This document shows positions 48,601-59,913 of a DNA stretch of 64,000 nt, piece by piece (within the stretch, counting starts at the first letter, position 1; every line of letters starts with the position of its first letter). Below the pieces are notes generated by a model that saw only the letters and a program-made list of their open reading frames with translations, searched no databases and was not told the origin of the DNA. The DNA lies in NCBI GenBank assembly GCA_021432605.1, contig MU271147.1:1178001-1242000 (forward strand), given 5' to 3'. The translations under genes and the position numbers were made by a program. Origin of the DNA: Coniochaeta sp. PMI_546. Lineage: Eukaryota; Ascomycota; Sordariomycetes; Coniochaetales; Coniochaetaceae.

Positions 48601-49786
48601 AATAAGCTCAATCCCGTCTATGAACGGAATTGGTAATGGAGTTTCGTCTTATGCGGATGCTGGCCACAGCAGTCAAGGCAGGCGCCGACTATCGACGGAC
48701 CAGCTCCCGCAGTCTATCCTTGATAGGAGGATGAGGAGAACATCGAGGTCGCCTTCCCCACTCGGTCACACCCGGGCGTTCTCGGTTGGCACGAACTCGG
48801 CGCCTCTCGCGTCAAGTCCATTCCCACAGACGGCAAGCAAATTGGGCCCAAGTCGTCCACTGGTGGTCAACGGAACCGCAATGCCAGTGAAGTCTGCACC
48901 TGCCACAGCGATACCGAGTCTGCAGCCCTCAGGAACGGCGCGCTTAGCATCCGATGAGTCGAGCTACGATAACCCGCTGCGGATCAACCAACAACATGGG
49001 TCGGGTATGTCCTGGACGGACCAGGTCCTGGGGCAGCCTCCACAAGGCTTCGCCGAACAGAGTCCGCCCACAGATCGACCTGTCGTGGTAAGCGGAACGA
49101 TGTCGACTCCAGCACCATCCTCTGTCGCCCAGCAGCCACTTATGGACTCGCCCTCATTCAACCAGCGAATGGCTCAGTTTAGTACACTGAACATCAACGC
49201 GACTCCATATACTTATGTGAATGGTGACAGTCCGAATGGTCTGTCTAGACAGGCGCAGAATGGCCGTTCGAGAGTTATCTCGCGCCAGCAGCAGAGCGGC
49301 ATCGCACCGCTTGATCTCGCTACCGGCGACTTCATGGTGAACCAGGATCTGCAGCATTTGTCACCAGTCTACGAGCACAGGACACCGTCTCCGACCTTTA
49401 TGCGAAAGTATGAGACACCTCAGGCTCGAGCCGACAAAGCGGCGGGCGTGGGACCCTCCAAGCTGGCCACGGCAAGGGAGCCGTCGGGATCACTGCCTCC
49501 AAAGCCGCCGACCCAGAAGAGCCATCTGAGCAAGACGCCGCCACTCAAAGAGATCAGCACGAGCTCTCCGACTACGAATTCGCGAGCTAACGGCTTCGCA
49601 CGAGAGAACGGACACGGCCATGGATCGCGGAAGGAGGGCGAACATGCAAGTGGGTGGCAGAAGCAGAAGAGCAAGAAGAAGGCCGGCGTTGCCGACCTGA
49701 AGACTGCTGCTGCTGCTGCTGCTGCTTCTGGGTTCACGCAGGTCGAGCAGCTGCCCAAGAACGATGCTGACCGGAAAGGCGGATGA
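45640..49786 (+). CDS. Cid1-family non-canonical poly(A)/poly(U) polymerase with long C-terminal extension
   Basis: Exons 45640-46690, 46752-46823, 46879-47097 and 47157-49786 give 1323 residues. The catalytic motif is split by intron 1: FGSSGNLL followed by SDSDVDIC (GS at 338-339, DxD at 350-352), matching the polymerase-beta superfamily spacing in Cid1. Downstream, VRPLAMIIKYWTRKR and GGTLSSYTWICMIIAFLQ are the PAP-associated/central domain. The N-terminal 280 residues and the roughly 600-residue C-terminus are Ser/Pro/Gln-rich and disordered. Cid1-type enzymes add U or A tails to RNAs in turnover or activation. Tail base preference cannot be read here. The C-terminus carries a GGYRGGGGRQF patch that may bind RNA. 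Confidence 0.85.
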
Positions 49787-49828
49787 AGCGGGAAACGACG
49801 GCACTATCAGAACTCTAAAGCTGAGATG

Positions 49829-49842
49829 CCCCCCCCCCCCCC
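49829..49842. repeat. Homopolymer, 14 C
   Basis: Run of 14 C in the 3' region of the Cid1-like gene, 43 bp past its stop. Prone to length errors in sequencing. Confidence 0.8.
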
Positions 49843-50502
49843 TCCCTCCTCACGGTTGGGGCCGAAGCCAAGCCGAGTTCCCTCCCGTTGGATAAGCGAC
49901 ATCTGCGGCCCTCTCTGGTTGTCATGACACTACGCATTCTGGTCCTGCCCCCCTAGGTTGAATCTTCTGCTCGATATTGGACATTTGATTTGTTCAGGAT
50001 CTGAGCTCTGCTGCTTTGGGATTGTGGTCTGTGTACGATGGGTGGGCTCGACGTCAAACTGGGGTGCAATGCAGCCCTTTTGCGCTTTTTTCCAGCGATT
50101 TTGCCTGGGAGTCTGTCTGATGGGCTCCACCGGGCAGGCGGGAACGAGTGTGTGAAGTTTTTCTGTCTCCATTAAGAAACTTTCACCTGAGGACACAATG
50201 AACTACCAAGTTAGGCCAGGGAGGAAGGGAGGGGCAAAGGGACGAGATTACCGGTGCCGCTGTTACCGGTTTAGAGAGCGGTGGGGTGTTTGATACGAGT
50301 ACATTGTTGGGACTACAATATCATGCCCCCCTGGTTTGAAAGAATTCCGGGAGGTTTTGCGCATGGCTTTTTCACTTGGCGTTTTCTGCAGATGCATTGT
50401 TCGGTCACGGATCGGTTAGAGGGGGGTTTTTTTCCTTGTTTTTATCTCTTCAGCTCTTTTTCCCCCCCACAACAACCGTGAAGCGCAGAGAGAGAGAAAA
50501 GT

Positions 50503-50524
50503 GAGAGAGAGAGAGAGAGAGAGA
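50503..50524. repeat. GA dinucleotide microsatellite, about 11 units
   Basis: GAGAGA tract, preceded by a shorter imperfect AG stretch at 50487-50500. Confidence 0.8.
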
Positions 50525-51490
50525 TCAAAAGTGATGGCCCATTGTTTTCCTGCCTTGTTATGCGCACTCTGCTTGTGGTTTTATCCTCTGGCTCCGATGA
50601 TATGGTAAAGTCTTTGAGCATTATGGTTTATAGACAAGAGAGAGAGATGTGGTTTGCGTTGGAGGTTTGTGGGGATGACTTCAGGTTAAGGGCACGAGAG
50701 AGACAGAGAGAGAAGAGCGCGATTACATACCCCCGAGAGACACAAAATCAGAGACATGAGCATGGTATTGAAAACTTGATGGCTTTTTTTTTTGTCCTTT
50801 TGCGAGGCGGACTGTGAGGAGATGACTGGTATCGTGAAGTGGGCAGGACGCCGGTGGTCTTTCTTCGAATATGCCCTTTGGGGTCTGGCGAGGATCGGTC
50901 AGGTATATGGTGTTGTTGAGATGAAGGAAGAGGGCCTCTTCTGGCACCGGGTGAGGAGGTTCGGCAAGTCGTGTGCTTCACAGCATTTGCATCGAGCGAT
51001 GAAGCGTCAAGAGGCATGGCGACATGGTTTGGAAGGGGTGGTCATCAGCTGTTCGTGGGTTCTCACTGACATGGTGACTTTGCTTGCTGCGGCGAGTAGT
51101 GGTATATTGTCAAAACAGTGAGCTGGCCCCTTGCACAAGGTTAGGGGGCTGACCTTTTACACGGATTGGAAAAGCCTTGTGAATTACTATCTAAGTAAGA
51201 AAGGTACATGTCTACTTTACTTTGTCTTCTTTGACATCGTGACGAGTATCGTGACGACCTCTTCGATGGTTGAAGTGACGGGTGTCGTTGTTGACAGGGG
51301 TCCTTAGCGTCCACCAATCAACGCGCTTGCCGCGTCCCCGTCCTTGAACCTACAGGCTACTGTGGGAAGGGGGTCTCGTATCGGAGGTGCAGCTGCAAGC
51401 CATCGCAAGGCAACGGCTATCGACTGACTTGAAACACGTCCAGTCAATTGATCGCCCGTTTCGTTTTCTTGGGACACCTGACCAAGCTAC

Positions 51491-51506
51491 ATATATATAT
51501 ATATAT
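51491..51506. repeat. AT dinucleotide microsatellite, 8 units
   Basis: Sixteen bases of alternating AT, 185 bp before the next start codon. Confidence 0.8.
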
Positions 51507-51690
51507 CTTATTTTGCTAGCATCCAGCCCGTCGAAAAGCATCTTGTGAGATGGAGTGATACGCAGGAAGCAGTCGTGACCGGGCCCGCCCTTTCGGCAAC
51601 CGGTGAGAAGCTTCATGAATCGACATCGCCATACCTAAGCGCATCAATAAGACAGCGAACAAGCTTCAGGGACACGCATAAAGACCCGCC

Positions 51691-54600
51691 ATGCAGCGTC
51701 GCTCGTCAGCGGTGCGCCGCCAAACAACACCCTCACCTGCTACCACTTCATCCATCTTCGATGTCCCACAACCAGACATCCCTGTGGTGCTCGTCAGTGG
51801 TGCACACAATGACGACCCCTCAACAACCACCAGCGGCAACGATGCCAACTTCCGGCAACTAGAGGAACTAGTTGCTGCCATGAGAGGTCGCTTGACCGCA
51901 GTGCAGATCAGAGCTGACCGCGATACCGTCCGTGAGGAAGAGTTAAAGGCCGCCTATGGCCTGTTTGTGCAGATCGGGGGACAGTGCCGTGCGTTGTGTC
52001 ATGCGCTCGTGGCCGATGGGCATCATAAGAGGCCCGCTTCGACTGCGTCCTCGACGGGTATTGACGGTGCTGGGATTGGGCTGAAGGGGCATGTTAGACG
52101 GATGACCTCAGCGGGCGGCGGGAACTTCAAGCTCGAGGTCGGGGAGGGAGACGAGAAACTCGAAGGGAGCGTAAATGTGACGCCAGGAGCCGAAGCTTCG
52201 CGGAAGTCGGTAAACAGCGCCTGGGTGGCTGCCGTGAAGGAGTGGAGGGCTTGTCTCGACGAGCTGGCTGCGGCACACAAGCTGTGCCTCACCAACACGT
52301 ACAAGCGGCACGAGCAGTTCGCTACCCCTGAGATCCTGGACGCGCTCTTTGCGGATCGCAAGTCGAGGGCCCAGGTCGTCAGCGGGTGGATGAAGAACTT
52401 TGGGGCGTACAAGCGCATGCAGGGTCAATCTGGCGTGGTAAGTCTGTCTCTTATCCACCAGACGGATGACCCGTATCAGCTAATGCAAGAGCAGTGGTCA
52501 AAATGGGAAGCCCAGTTCCAAAACTACGAACAGGTCGTCTACGAGCTGGCAGAGGTAACCTGTCTCCTCCAGGGCCTCGACTCAGGCATCACCCCTAACC
52601 GCGTCATCAACGAGACCACCATCGCACCCCGCGGCGACACGGTCCTCGAGTTCGCAAACACATCCATGGACTGGAAGCCCGTCCTCCGCTTCAGAGTATC
52701 TAGCCACATGCTAGCCGAGACGTCGCCCATCTTCGCGAGCATGTTCAGCAAACACGCCGAGCCAGAACCTCGCGACGACAGCACTCCAACAGGGCCCGGA
52801 AAGGAAGCCATCGATGACCCTCTACCTCCACCACCCACACCATTCATATGCCCAGACGGCTCCCGCACGCTTCTCTACCGTATGCCACAGCTCGAGCTGG
52901 ACAAGGAGTCCTCGCTCACCATCCTCCTGCACGCAGCGCACATGCACAACGACCGCGTCCCGCGCGAGGTGTCCTTCGAGCAATTCGTGGCTCTCGCGGA
53001 AGCGAGTCTGCGGTACCGCTGCACCTCTCCGCTCGAGCTCTTCGTCGAGCACAGGTGGCTGCCGCAGTGGGTGCACAAGGCCACCGACGCCATGCCGGAC
53101 GGCCTGGTGGTGATCAGCTATGCCTTCGGGCTGAGAAGGCTCTTCACCAGGGTCACCAAGACCGCCATACTGAACCTCGTTGACGAGAGGGAGCTGGCGG
53201 GGAAGAACTGGCCTAGGGGCATCAAGGAGCGGATATGGGCGGTGAGGTGCGCCAAGATAGTGCAGGTTTACGGGAGCTGTGCGAGGGCTCTGGAGGAGTA
53301 TCTGCGATCGCCGAGGGGTGTTAAGGCAGAGACGAGCGGACGGCTGTCGCCCGATGCTATGGAAGGTGTGACTCCTGGTAGTCAAACCTCGACCCCGATT
53401 GGCTCGCCTCCTAGACCGGTGTCGAGTTACGCCTCGTCTATCACGCCTTCGATGCCGAGCATCTTCTCCCACGGGAACAGCAGTGCGACCACATTGTTGA
53501 ACAGCAGCCTTTCTCCTCGGCTGTTCAGCAGCACGCCTCGCTGTCCGAAGGGAAGCCACTGGTGCGATGCCACGAACCTGGGCTGGCTGATGTTGGTGTA
53601 CAACGAGCTGCATATCCTGCCCACGTTCCTCAACGCCGAGAACTTGTCCCTGGGTCACTCAAGCGCCGGACCGCCGCCTCGGTCTCTGGCACAGATCGTC
53701 GACGCACTCCGCAGCATGAACAGCCCGCCGCCGCATCCGGACCACCGTCTGTCCAGCGTTTGCGATCCCGGCCCGGCGTTCAGGACCGCGATCAATGATG
53801 TCTACAACAGCGTCTCGGGGCTGACGCTATTCGAGATTGACGGTGTCCGGCATGGCTGGGCATTGTCAAGCCATCATGTTGATGAACCACAAGTAGTCCT
53901 TCGAGTCGGCGGTGCACCGCAAAATCCAACAACCGTCCGACATGAGGAGCAGAGCATCGTGGACGAGTTAGCTCAAGCCATGGGCGGGCTAAACTTCGCC
54001 GAGGGTGAGAGCAGGGCGGTGACGGCTGCGATGGATAGTCTAGGATTATCTGAGGCTGGGGAGGAAAGGAGGAGGCCCGCACCGGTGGCACCACCTGCCG
54101 AGGAAGCCTTGCGGGACGAAGGGATCTGCTTGCGCATCCTCGGCGGCGTCGACACCTTTCCCGACCTGCACAACGCTGCCGTCATCAACCGGAACGTATA
54201 CGCGGTGTATAAACAGAACGAGCTGGAGCTGATGAGGAACGTGGTGAGGGCAGATCGGAGGAGGACAGCGTCGCTGCTCGTCGGAGAGAAGATGGAAGAC
54301 GGGAGCGACGGTTTCGATGGGCCGAGGTCTGGTCCCATCCTCAGCCCGACGGTCGATCAGTATCTGCAGCGGCTTATCCAGGAAGGGCCGAAGCCAGCAC
54401 CGCACAGCACAGGATCCCAAAGTATGTTAGGCGACGATTACGTCTCGGTCGATGCCGAGAGCGACTCTGCCACCGAGACCGGTGTATCAACCATGAGCGA
54501 GTCCACCAGCGACACCCCGGTCCGGACGGAGTCGCCCGCGCCTTCGTACTCGGCGCCGTCGAGGCGGAGCACGCGGTCCCACCGCAGCACGCAGAGTGTC

Positions 54601-54840
54601 AACCCGTACTTCAAGATGACCGAGGAAGAAGCACGGCGCATACTCTGGCCCGAACCGTCCCCGCCCTTGTCACCCCAGCTGTCGACGCCTGACGTACGGG
54701 CTTTCCGGGCTGTTAGCCATGTCGTTGAAGATGTCAAGTTTGCAAGTGGTGGTGGAATTCAGGTCGAGGACAAGATGCTTGTGACTGTTGCGAATAAGCA
54801 GCTGAGAGAAGATTTGGATCGGAGAATTGGGTTGATGTGA
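51691..54840 (+). CDS. Large BTB/POZ-like domain protein
   Basis: Single ORF of 1049 residues. The middle region contains RFRVSSHMLAETSPIFASMF, typical of the start of a BTB/POZ fold, then a variable Pro-rich linker, and VSFEQFVALAEASLRYRC with DGLVVISYAFGLRRLF, as seen in fungal BTB-like proteins. Upstream, residues 60-260 have helices with coiled-coil character (LEELVAAMRGRLTAVQ). The C-terminal 200 residues are Ser/Pro-rich. A 24-nt stretch at 52438-52461 begins GTAAGT and ends CAG in phase and codes VSLSLIHQ; it is too short to be a normal intron and is read as coding. BTB domains mediate protein interactions, often with cullin 3. No further function inferred. Confidence 0.65.
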   Translation: MQRRSSAVRRQTTPSPATTSSIFDVPQPDIPVVLVSGAHNDDPSTTTSGNDANFRQLEELVAAMRGRLTAVQIRADRDTVREEELKAAYGLFVQIGGQCRALCHALVADGHHKRPASTASSTGIDGAGIGLKGHVRRMTSAGGGNFKLEVGEGDEKLEGSVNVTPGAEASRKSVNSAWVAAVKEWRACLDELAAAHKLCLTNTYKRHEQFATPEILDALFADRKSRAQVVSGWMKNFGAYKRMQGQSGVVSLSLIHQTDDPYQLMQEQWSKWEAQFQNYEQVVYELAEVTCLLQGLDSGITPNRVINETTIAPRGDTVLEFANTSMDWKPVLRFRVSSHMLAETSPIFASMFSKHAEPEPRDDSTPTGPGKEAIDDPLPPPPTPFICPDGSRTLLYRMPQLELDKESSLTILLHAAHMHNDRVPREVSFEQFVALAEASLRYRCTSPLELFVEHRWLPQWVHKATDAMPDGLVVISYAFGLRRLFTRVTKTAILNLVDERELAGKNWPRGIKERIWAVRCAKIVQVYGSCARALEEYLRSPRGVKAETSGRLSPDAMEGVTPGSQTSTPIGSPPRPVSSYASSITPSMPSIFSHGNSSATTLLNSSLSPRLFSSTPRCPKGSHWCDATNLGWLMLVYNELHILPTFLNAENLSLGHSSAGPPPRSLAQIVDALRSMNSPPPHPDHRLSSVCDPGPAFRTAINDVYNSVSGLTLFEIDGVRHGWALSSHHVDEPQVVLRVGGAPQNPTTVRHEEQSIVDELAQAMGGLNFAEGESRAVTAAMDSLGLSEAGEERRRPAPVAPPAEEALRDEGICLRILGGVDTFPDLHNAAVINRNVYAVYKQNELELMRNVVRADRRRTASLLVGEKMEDGSDGFDGPRSGPILSPTVDQYLQRLIQEGPKPAPHSTGSQSMLGDDYVSVDAESDSATETGVSTMSESTSDTPVRTESPAPSYSAPSRRSTRSHRSTQSVNPYFKMTEEEARRILWPEPSPPLSPQLSTPDVRAFRAVSHVVEDVKFASGGGIQVEDKMLVTVANKQLREDLDRRIGLM

Positions 54841-55056
54841 TGCGATGCGCGTATGATAGATAGCTGAACTTTTTTCTTGGCTTACACGTCAACTTTAGCG
54901 AGGCGTTGGGGAGGAATGGTATACTGAATATGAATCAAATATGGTATCGAGACGTCAGTCATCATACAGCGTCGACGTTCTGTCTATATCGCATAAAACC
55001 CATCTGGAGGCCGTGATATATCCGCAACCTAAGACACAGTCATCAAACCCGGGGGC

Positions 55057-56224
55057 TCAAACGGCCCAATAAACATCAATGCGGACGCTCTGCACGATAT
55101 TCACCCAGGCAGGGAACCTCGCGCGACCCCAGACCGTCACAACATCGCCAAGGGTGAGGTTGCGCACAAACTCCCCGTTCCCGGTGCCTGTGCCTCGTCC
55201 TGCCTTGACGAGCTGCTCGAGGCGGGCGTCGCTGCCGGATGGGTCGATATCGTCGGTCCACGACCATTCTACACGGTGATCGGTGTATAGCCTTCGCGCC
55301 AGGACATTGGCTTGGATTTTGTGGTCTTGGTTTGGCTGTAACTCGTGGTGGAATGCATATGTGTCTGCCTCTTCTCCTTCTGGCACAGCTACGACGTCGG
55401 GCCATACACTTCGGAGCTTCGTTAGAGAGAACTTGGGCGCTGTGGCTGGTCAGTACATATAATAGCTACACATGTAACGAGCGCGGAAGGGATGAAAACT
55501 CACCAGTACCCTGCTCCTCTGCCTCAGCTCCAGCGTCAAATTTCTCTAATCCAGCATCAAACCATGTCCAGGACCCTTCGTATGTCCCGTGATGCTGTGG
55601 ATCGCCGCCCCACCCCTGGTCGTGGCTGCGGATCGTGAAGACTACTTTCCTGCATGGGTGCTCGAGCAGAGGATTGGGGGCGTTGATAGCCGCCTGAAAC
55701 GTCTCCAAGCTGTGCTGTCTGTGGAGGTACCGGGGAGCTGATGGGGTAGTCTCATAATCAAGTGGCAGGTTTGGGTCATCAGGGGCTTTCGTGAAGCCTA
55801 ACGGCTTTGAACGAAGCTATATCACAAGTGCACGTGTATCAGCAGATGACTGCTAGACGTAAGATAGTGCATGGTGAGATCTTACTAGGAATACATCCTC
55901 GCGATCTCTCCTCCCACCGTAGATAGACAACGGCCCTCCGCTCCACTCAGTCGTCGAATGAGGCCAGTACTCGGCCAGGTCGAAGATGGTGTTGAGAAGC
56001 TCGGGCGGTAAGGCGAGAGCCTTGTTCAGCATGGCCTTGACGATGAGAACGTCGATGATGCTGGGCTCGTAAGGCTCCACATCCTCGTAGTCTGACCCAT
56101 CTGACCCCACTGAGTCCGAATCGTGTGCCTCTATACTACTAGCGCTGCTTGTGGGCTCTCCTCCTCCGGTAAACCAGCTAAGCGGGCGGCCTAAGATGTT
56201 GCCGAATGCTGAGAATATTGACAT
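55057..56224 (-). CDS. Hypothetical acidic protein with F-box-like short motif
   Basis: Exons 56224-55886, 55816-55504 and 55439-55057 give 344 residues. The start is the ATG at 56224 (MSIFSAFGNILG); no in-frame upstream ATG. An acidic Ser/Asp-rich segment (SDSVGSDGSDYEDVEP) precedes ALPPELLNTIFDLAEYWP, which recalls the helix-rich LPPEL start used in many fungal F-box-like proteins. The remainder has FTIRSHDQGWGGDPQHHGTY and WTWFDAGLE, a beta-type region common in fungal hypothetical proteins. No catalytic motif. Same strand as no neighbour within 1 kb; convergent with the BTB gene (216 bp apart). Confidence 0.65.
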
Positions 56225-57022
56225 GTTGTCGATGGAGAGTAAAGATGATTTGGGTGCGCTTGTACTCAGTAGCAGGATGAGATTGTATGTAGTGGAATGC
56301 AAAGCAATGTAAACCAAGCTAAAGTCGTCTGCGAAGTAGTCGTCATCCAACACGTGCTCCGGACCCTGAATGCGTGTCCGTTGTCATCCGTTGTCGATCT
56401 GCCGCCAGTCGAACGGTCCGAGGCACCGACGCAGGCAACAAGGAAGGGTGAGTGACGTCATCTGCAGCGGTTAACGGTTTGAGGCAAGGGCCACCCGACT
56501 CGGGTAGGATCACGTGGAGGCCTTGCTCAGTGGAAATGAGTTGTTACCCTAACCCTCCGAATTGCCCCTTGGGCTCAGGAAACTTCACACCTCCATAACA
56601 TTCGCAGGTCATGAGCCTGGACCATTCCGTCTTGGTGTCACAGAGTGTGGTGTGAATCTGCAGAAATGGCGTGAAAGACAAGGCTGTGAGCCTTATCTTG
56701 CGTCTAATGCATGTCGCTGCGCACCACTGTGGGCGAGTGAGCCTTGCGTGATTCAGCCGCATCCATTCAATCGCGTCGGACTATTGCAGTCTGGGCCAGC
56801 CACTCCTTGGCATCCAGGAGGAGGATGTTCAGCTGTCGCTCTTCAATATGTGAGGAATTATCTTGGCCTTTCGCCGCTGGTGAAGTGACGGCCCGGCTGG
56901 TTGACGGTTGGAGTAGATGTAGAGGAGTATATAGATGAGCGGTCGACCTCTCCGGGCGTCAGTCAAGCAGGCAATCAAACCACAACAAGTGTCTCTAGAG
57001 CGCTCTTCGTAACGCGGCCAAG
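56225..57022. other. Divergent intergenic region
   Basis: A TATATAG at 56928-56934 lies 95 bp before the ATG at 57023. A telomere-like CCCTAACCCT is near 56547. A 108-codon ORF at 56562-56888 shows no domain. Confidence 0.4.
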
Positions 57023-57977
57023 ATGGTTCTCCATATTCTGCCAATGCTAGCCATCGCAGCGGGCCAGGCTTATCTCAAGAACAAAAGGTAAGCAACTCTA
57101 GAACCAGCCACGCACGCACGCTCACAATGTGGAAGACGAGAGAACGAGGCCAACGATCGCATTCGCCGAGCAGCAGAAGCAGAGCGAGAGAGGAAGCGGG
57201 CTCTCCTTCGTGCCATCACCGCCAAGCTGACAGGTCCCGGTGTCTCTGAGATGGACGCGCTGGCCTACGACTACTCGTCGACCACCAAGGCTGTCCTGCT
57301 GGTCATGACCCCGATCCAGCTCGGTACCGTGCAGCTGTCTGAGAACATCCACGGCATGTTGGCCAAGCATGTCGGCATGAGCTTGGACAGTGTCAGCCAC
57401 TGGGGACTGATCGTTGTTGATCGAAGCCTGTGTGAGACCAATTACTGCTATGAGCTGATGAGCGACCAGAAGACGCTCAACATGCTGGGCAAGAACTACG
57501 CTCGCTCCGAGGAGATCACTGCGGAGATGATCACGACGTGGAAGTGCTGCTACTACGTCGGAGAGACGACAAGGTCACATAGCGACATCCTAAATCTTGG
57601 TAAGTAGACCTACCTCGTGACATGTCGGCGTCAAGCGCAAACCTCTACGACCCTGCTAACCTGTTTATGTGTCAGCTTCCGAGTACACAAGAAGCAATCC
57701 CCGGTATAACATCCTTACCAACAACTGCCAGAACATGGTGGAGAAACTGGTCAAGGACATCTGCAACAACAAGATCATCAGCAAGCAAAAGCTGAGCGAG
57801 GAGCTGGTCTTGGCCTCGCCGCGCATCGGGCTCTACCTCATGGTCGCCAAGGTGGCGGGCAATGTCTTCCTCGGCGGTACCAGTCTGAACGACTCGTCGG
57901 TCACCCGGGATCTGAACATCATTAAGGGGCTGTGGAAGGCCGACACGTACATGGACAAGCACAGAATCACATATTAA
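57023..57977 (+). CDS. Candidate His/Cys hydrolase or acyltransferase (LRAT/NlpC-P60-like layout)
   Basis: Exons 57023-57087, 57136-57599 and 57676-57977 give 276 residues. Residues 1-18 (MVLHILPMLAIAAGQAYL) are hydrophobic and may be a signal or anchor; a short basic/Glu-Arg helix follows. The central region has SVSHWGLIVVD with His at 110, and the third exon has YNILTNNCQNMVEKL with Cys at 194. An HWG-type His followed by an NNC-type Cys is the layout of circularly permuted papain-like proteins (LRAT/H-RAS-like, NlpC/P60, PPPDE), which act as acyltransferases or thiol peptidases. This is inference from two motifs only. No partner gene is evident. Confidence 0.55.
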
Positions 57978-58523
57978 GACGATCAGATGGCTTGCCCATG
58001 TCATTTTCACCTATCACTATGGGGACCAGTATTTCTATCATGCTTGGTTGTTAGGAAAAGACTGGGAAAGCGACTCTAGAGATGACTGTGCTCTCTTGGG
58101 AAACCATTGATGATCCGTCATCCGTTCCATGCGATCCTGTGACCATGCTGCAGAGAAACCCTTGCTCCCTCGTAGTTAAAAAATGAATACAACGCGCCTT
58201 GCACCTCCCAACCTCATTAAAGCAGGGCCTTGTCACCTCTGCAGAACATTCTTAATGTTTCGTGACTGTAAACTCAACGCCATGAACCAAATGACGCTGG
58301 GAAATCGTCCCTGAATAGCAAGGCAATGTCGCATCAAACCGGTGGAGCGAGCATTTTCCACGAAAAACCAAACGCACTACCAGCCACATACGGCTCTGGG
58401 TGTAATCATCCTCAAGACAAAGACTGTCAGCTCCGCACGACATGTTCGTACGGACATCTTGCTGAGAAAGACACGGTGCAGGATAGCTGCATTAGAAAAC
58501 CAAAGTCTAGGAGGGACAAAAGT
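57978..58523. other. Convergent intergenic region
   Basis: Between two 3' ends; no gene recognised. Confidence 0.4.
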
Positions 58524-59913
58524 CTAAGAGGGACGATGTTCATCTTCCGGAAGGACTTCTCGATCCTCGGCGGGCGCAGTAGCCGAAGGGATAGGCTCTG
58601 GATCCGAGCCGTGTGCTCCAGAAGGCTGAGGGCGATCTTGAGAAGTCGAGGCACGGCCGTAGGCAGCTGACAGGTTGCCCTGGGCGTCAGAACGAGAGCG
58701 ATACGCCAACGAAGGCTGATGCCGAGTACGAGTGCCATAGGCCTGCGCAAATGAAGCATGACCTTGGGTGGACGAACGATATGCCTGGTGACCCGGAAGA
58801 ATGGAGCTAAGGGCCGGGGAGAGACGACGGTAGGTTCGACCAGTGGCATTGTAAGATTGAGGAGCCGAAGCATAGGGGTAGGGAGTTGATTGAGGAGCCG
58901 GAGCATAGGGGTGGGGAGTAGATTGAGGAGCCGGAGCATAGGAGTGGGGAGTAAATTGAGGAGCCGGAGCATAGGCATGGGGAGTAGATTGATGACCTTG
59001 GTGAGTCGCATATGGTCCGTGAGCCGTCGAGGCATACAACGGAGCAGCAGAAGAGAAACCATAGTCGGACGGATGGTATGGCTGCGTAGTCGAACCGTAT
59101 GTATGAGAATCCGGGCCGGAGGCTTGATAAGTTGGCTGGTAAGCCTGAGGAGTCATTCCGCTGTTGTGAGCAGTCGAAGAGTGTCCATAAGGTGTTGGAT
59201 GATAGTGACTAGGGGCTGCCGTAGCATGGGCCTGTGACGTCAATTGCTGGCCTTGAACAATTGAGCCAATAGTCTGAGATGTCGGACGGGAACCATGAGG
59301 GATGAGAGCGAAAGAGTGAGCGGAGGACTCAGAACGTTGGGGTGCCGTGTATTGACCCTGAGCAGCCGGAGCAGGAGCAGAGGCAGGAGCAGAGGCAGTA
59401 GCAGAGGCAGTAGCAGAGGCAGTAGCTTGCTCGGGACGCCGCTGTGGTCCATCACCATATCCATGCTCGTAGATCACCCCGCCTTGACCAACCGACCATC
59501 TGGTCTGGTCACGAAAGGTCTCGTGAAGCATGTTGAGGCTTTGGGCGTTCTGCTGGCTGACTGGCGGGACGGTGACCGGAAGCGCCGGCTGCCTCGCAGC
59601 TCGTCGCTGCGCAGGAGTCAAAATGGGAGAAAGCTCACTCATGGGCAAGCCGCGTGCCTGGTGCAAGGCTATCCTGCGCAGGCGCCATCGCTCGGCGTGG
59701 AACTCGGCCCGGCTGAGCCTAGGACTCAAAATACCGTTGCGGCGGCGGCTACAGTCAGTTAGAGTGTGAGTAGGCCTAGCAACTGTGAAACGGGTAGGAA
59801 GAGGGTACGAACGATCGTGAGTTTCTGCTGAATCTTCTCAGAGATTCTTGAATTGCGGCCGGGCTGGGGCCGGGGCTTGGTGGCCCATCTGGTGAACGAG
59901 GCGGCGTCTCCAT
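58524..59913 (-). CDS. Low-complexity Pro/Ser/Tyr-rich hypothetical protein with tandem repeats
   Basis: Exons 59913-59813 and 59748-58524 give 441 residues; the intron donor is GTTCGT, weaker than usual. The N-terminus METPPRSPDGPPSPGPSP leads to an Arg-rich segment (RAEFHAERWRLRR). The middle has SATASATASA repeats and then four 11-residue units of the type TPHSYAPAPQS, coded by 33-bp tandem repeats (separate entries). The rest is Gln/Ser/Tyr-rich and likely disordered. No domain recognised. It lies 263 bp downstream (in coding orientation) of the next hypothetical gene on the same strand; the two could be one unit only if the stop at 60176-60178 were bypassed, which I do not see. Confidence 0.55.
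58855..58986. repeat. 33-bp tandem repeat, 4 units, in coding sequence
   Basis: Units 58855-58887, 58888-58920, 58921-58953 and 58954-58986, all starting GATTGAGGAGCC or AATTGAGGAGCC. They code repeated TPH-YAPAPQS segments on the minus strand. Differences are few and partly synonymous. Confidence 0.85.
59371..59430. repeat. 12-bp tandem repeat, 5 units, in coding sequence
   Basis: GCAG(G/T)AGCAGAG units from 59371 to 59430, coding an Ala/Ser/Thr stretch of the same protein; the last unit ends differently. Confidence 0.8.

Larger units (their letters stand above)
49787..51690. other. Intergenic region with several simple repeats
   Basis: A run of 14 C is at 49829-49842, a GA microsatellite at 50503-50524, and a TA run at 51491-51506. 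The pyrimidine/GA-rich segments fit UTR or promoter sequence. No gene recognised. Confidence 0.45.
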
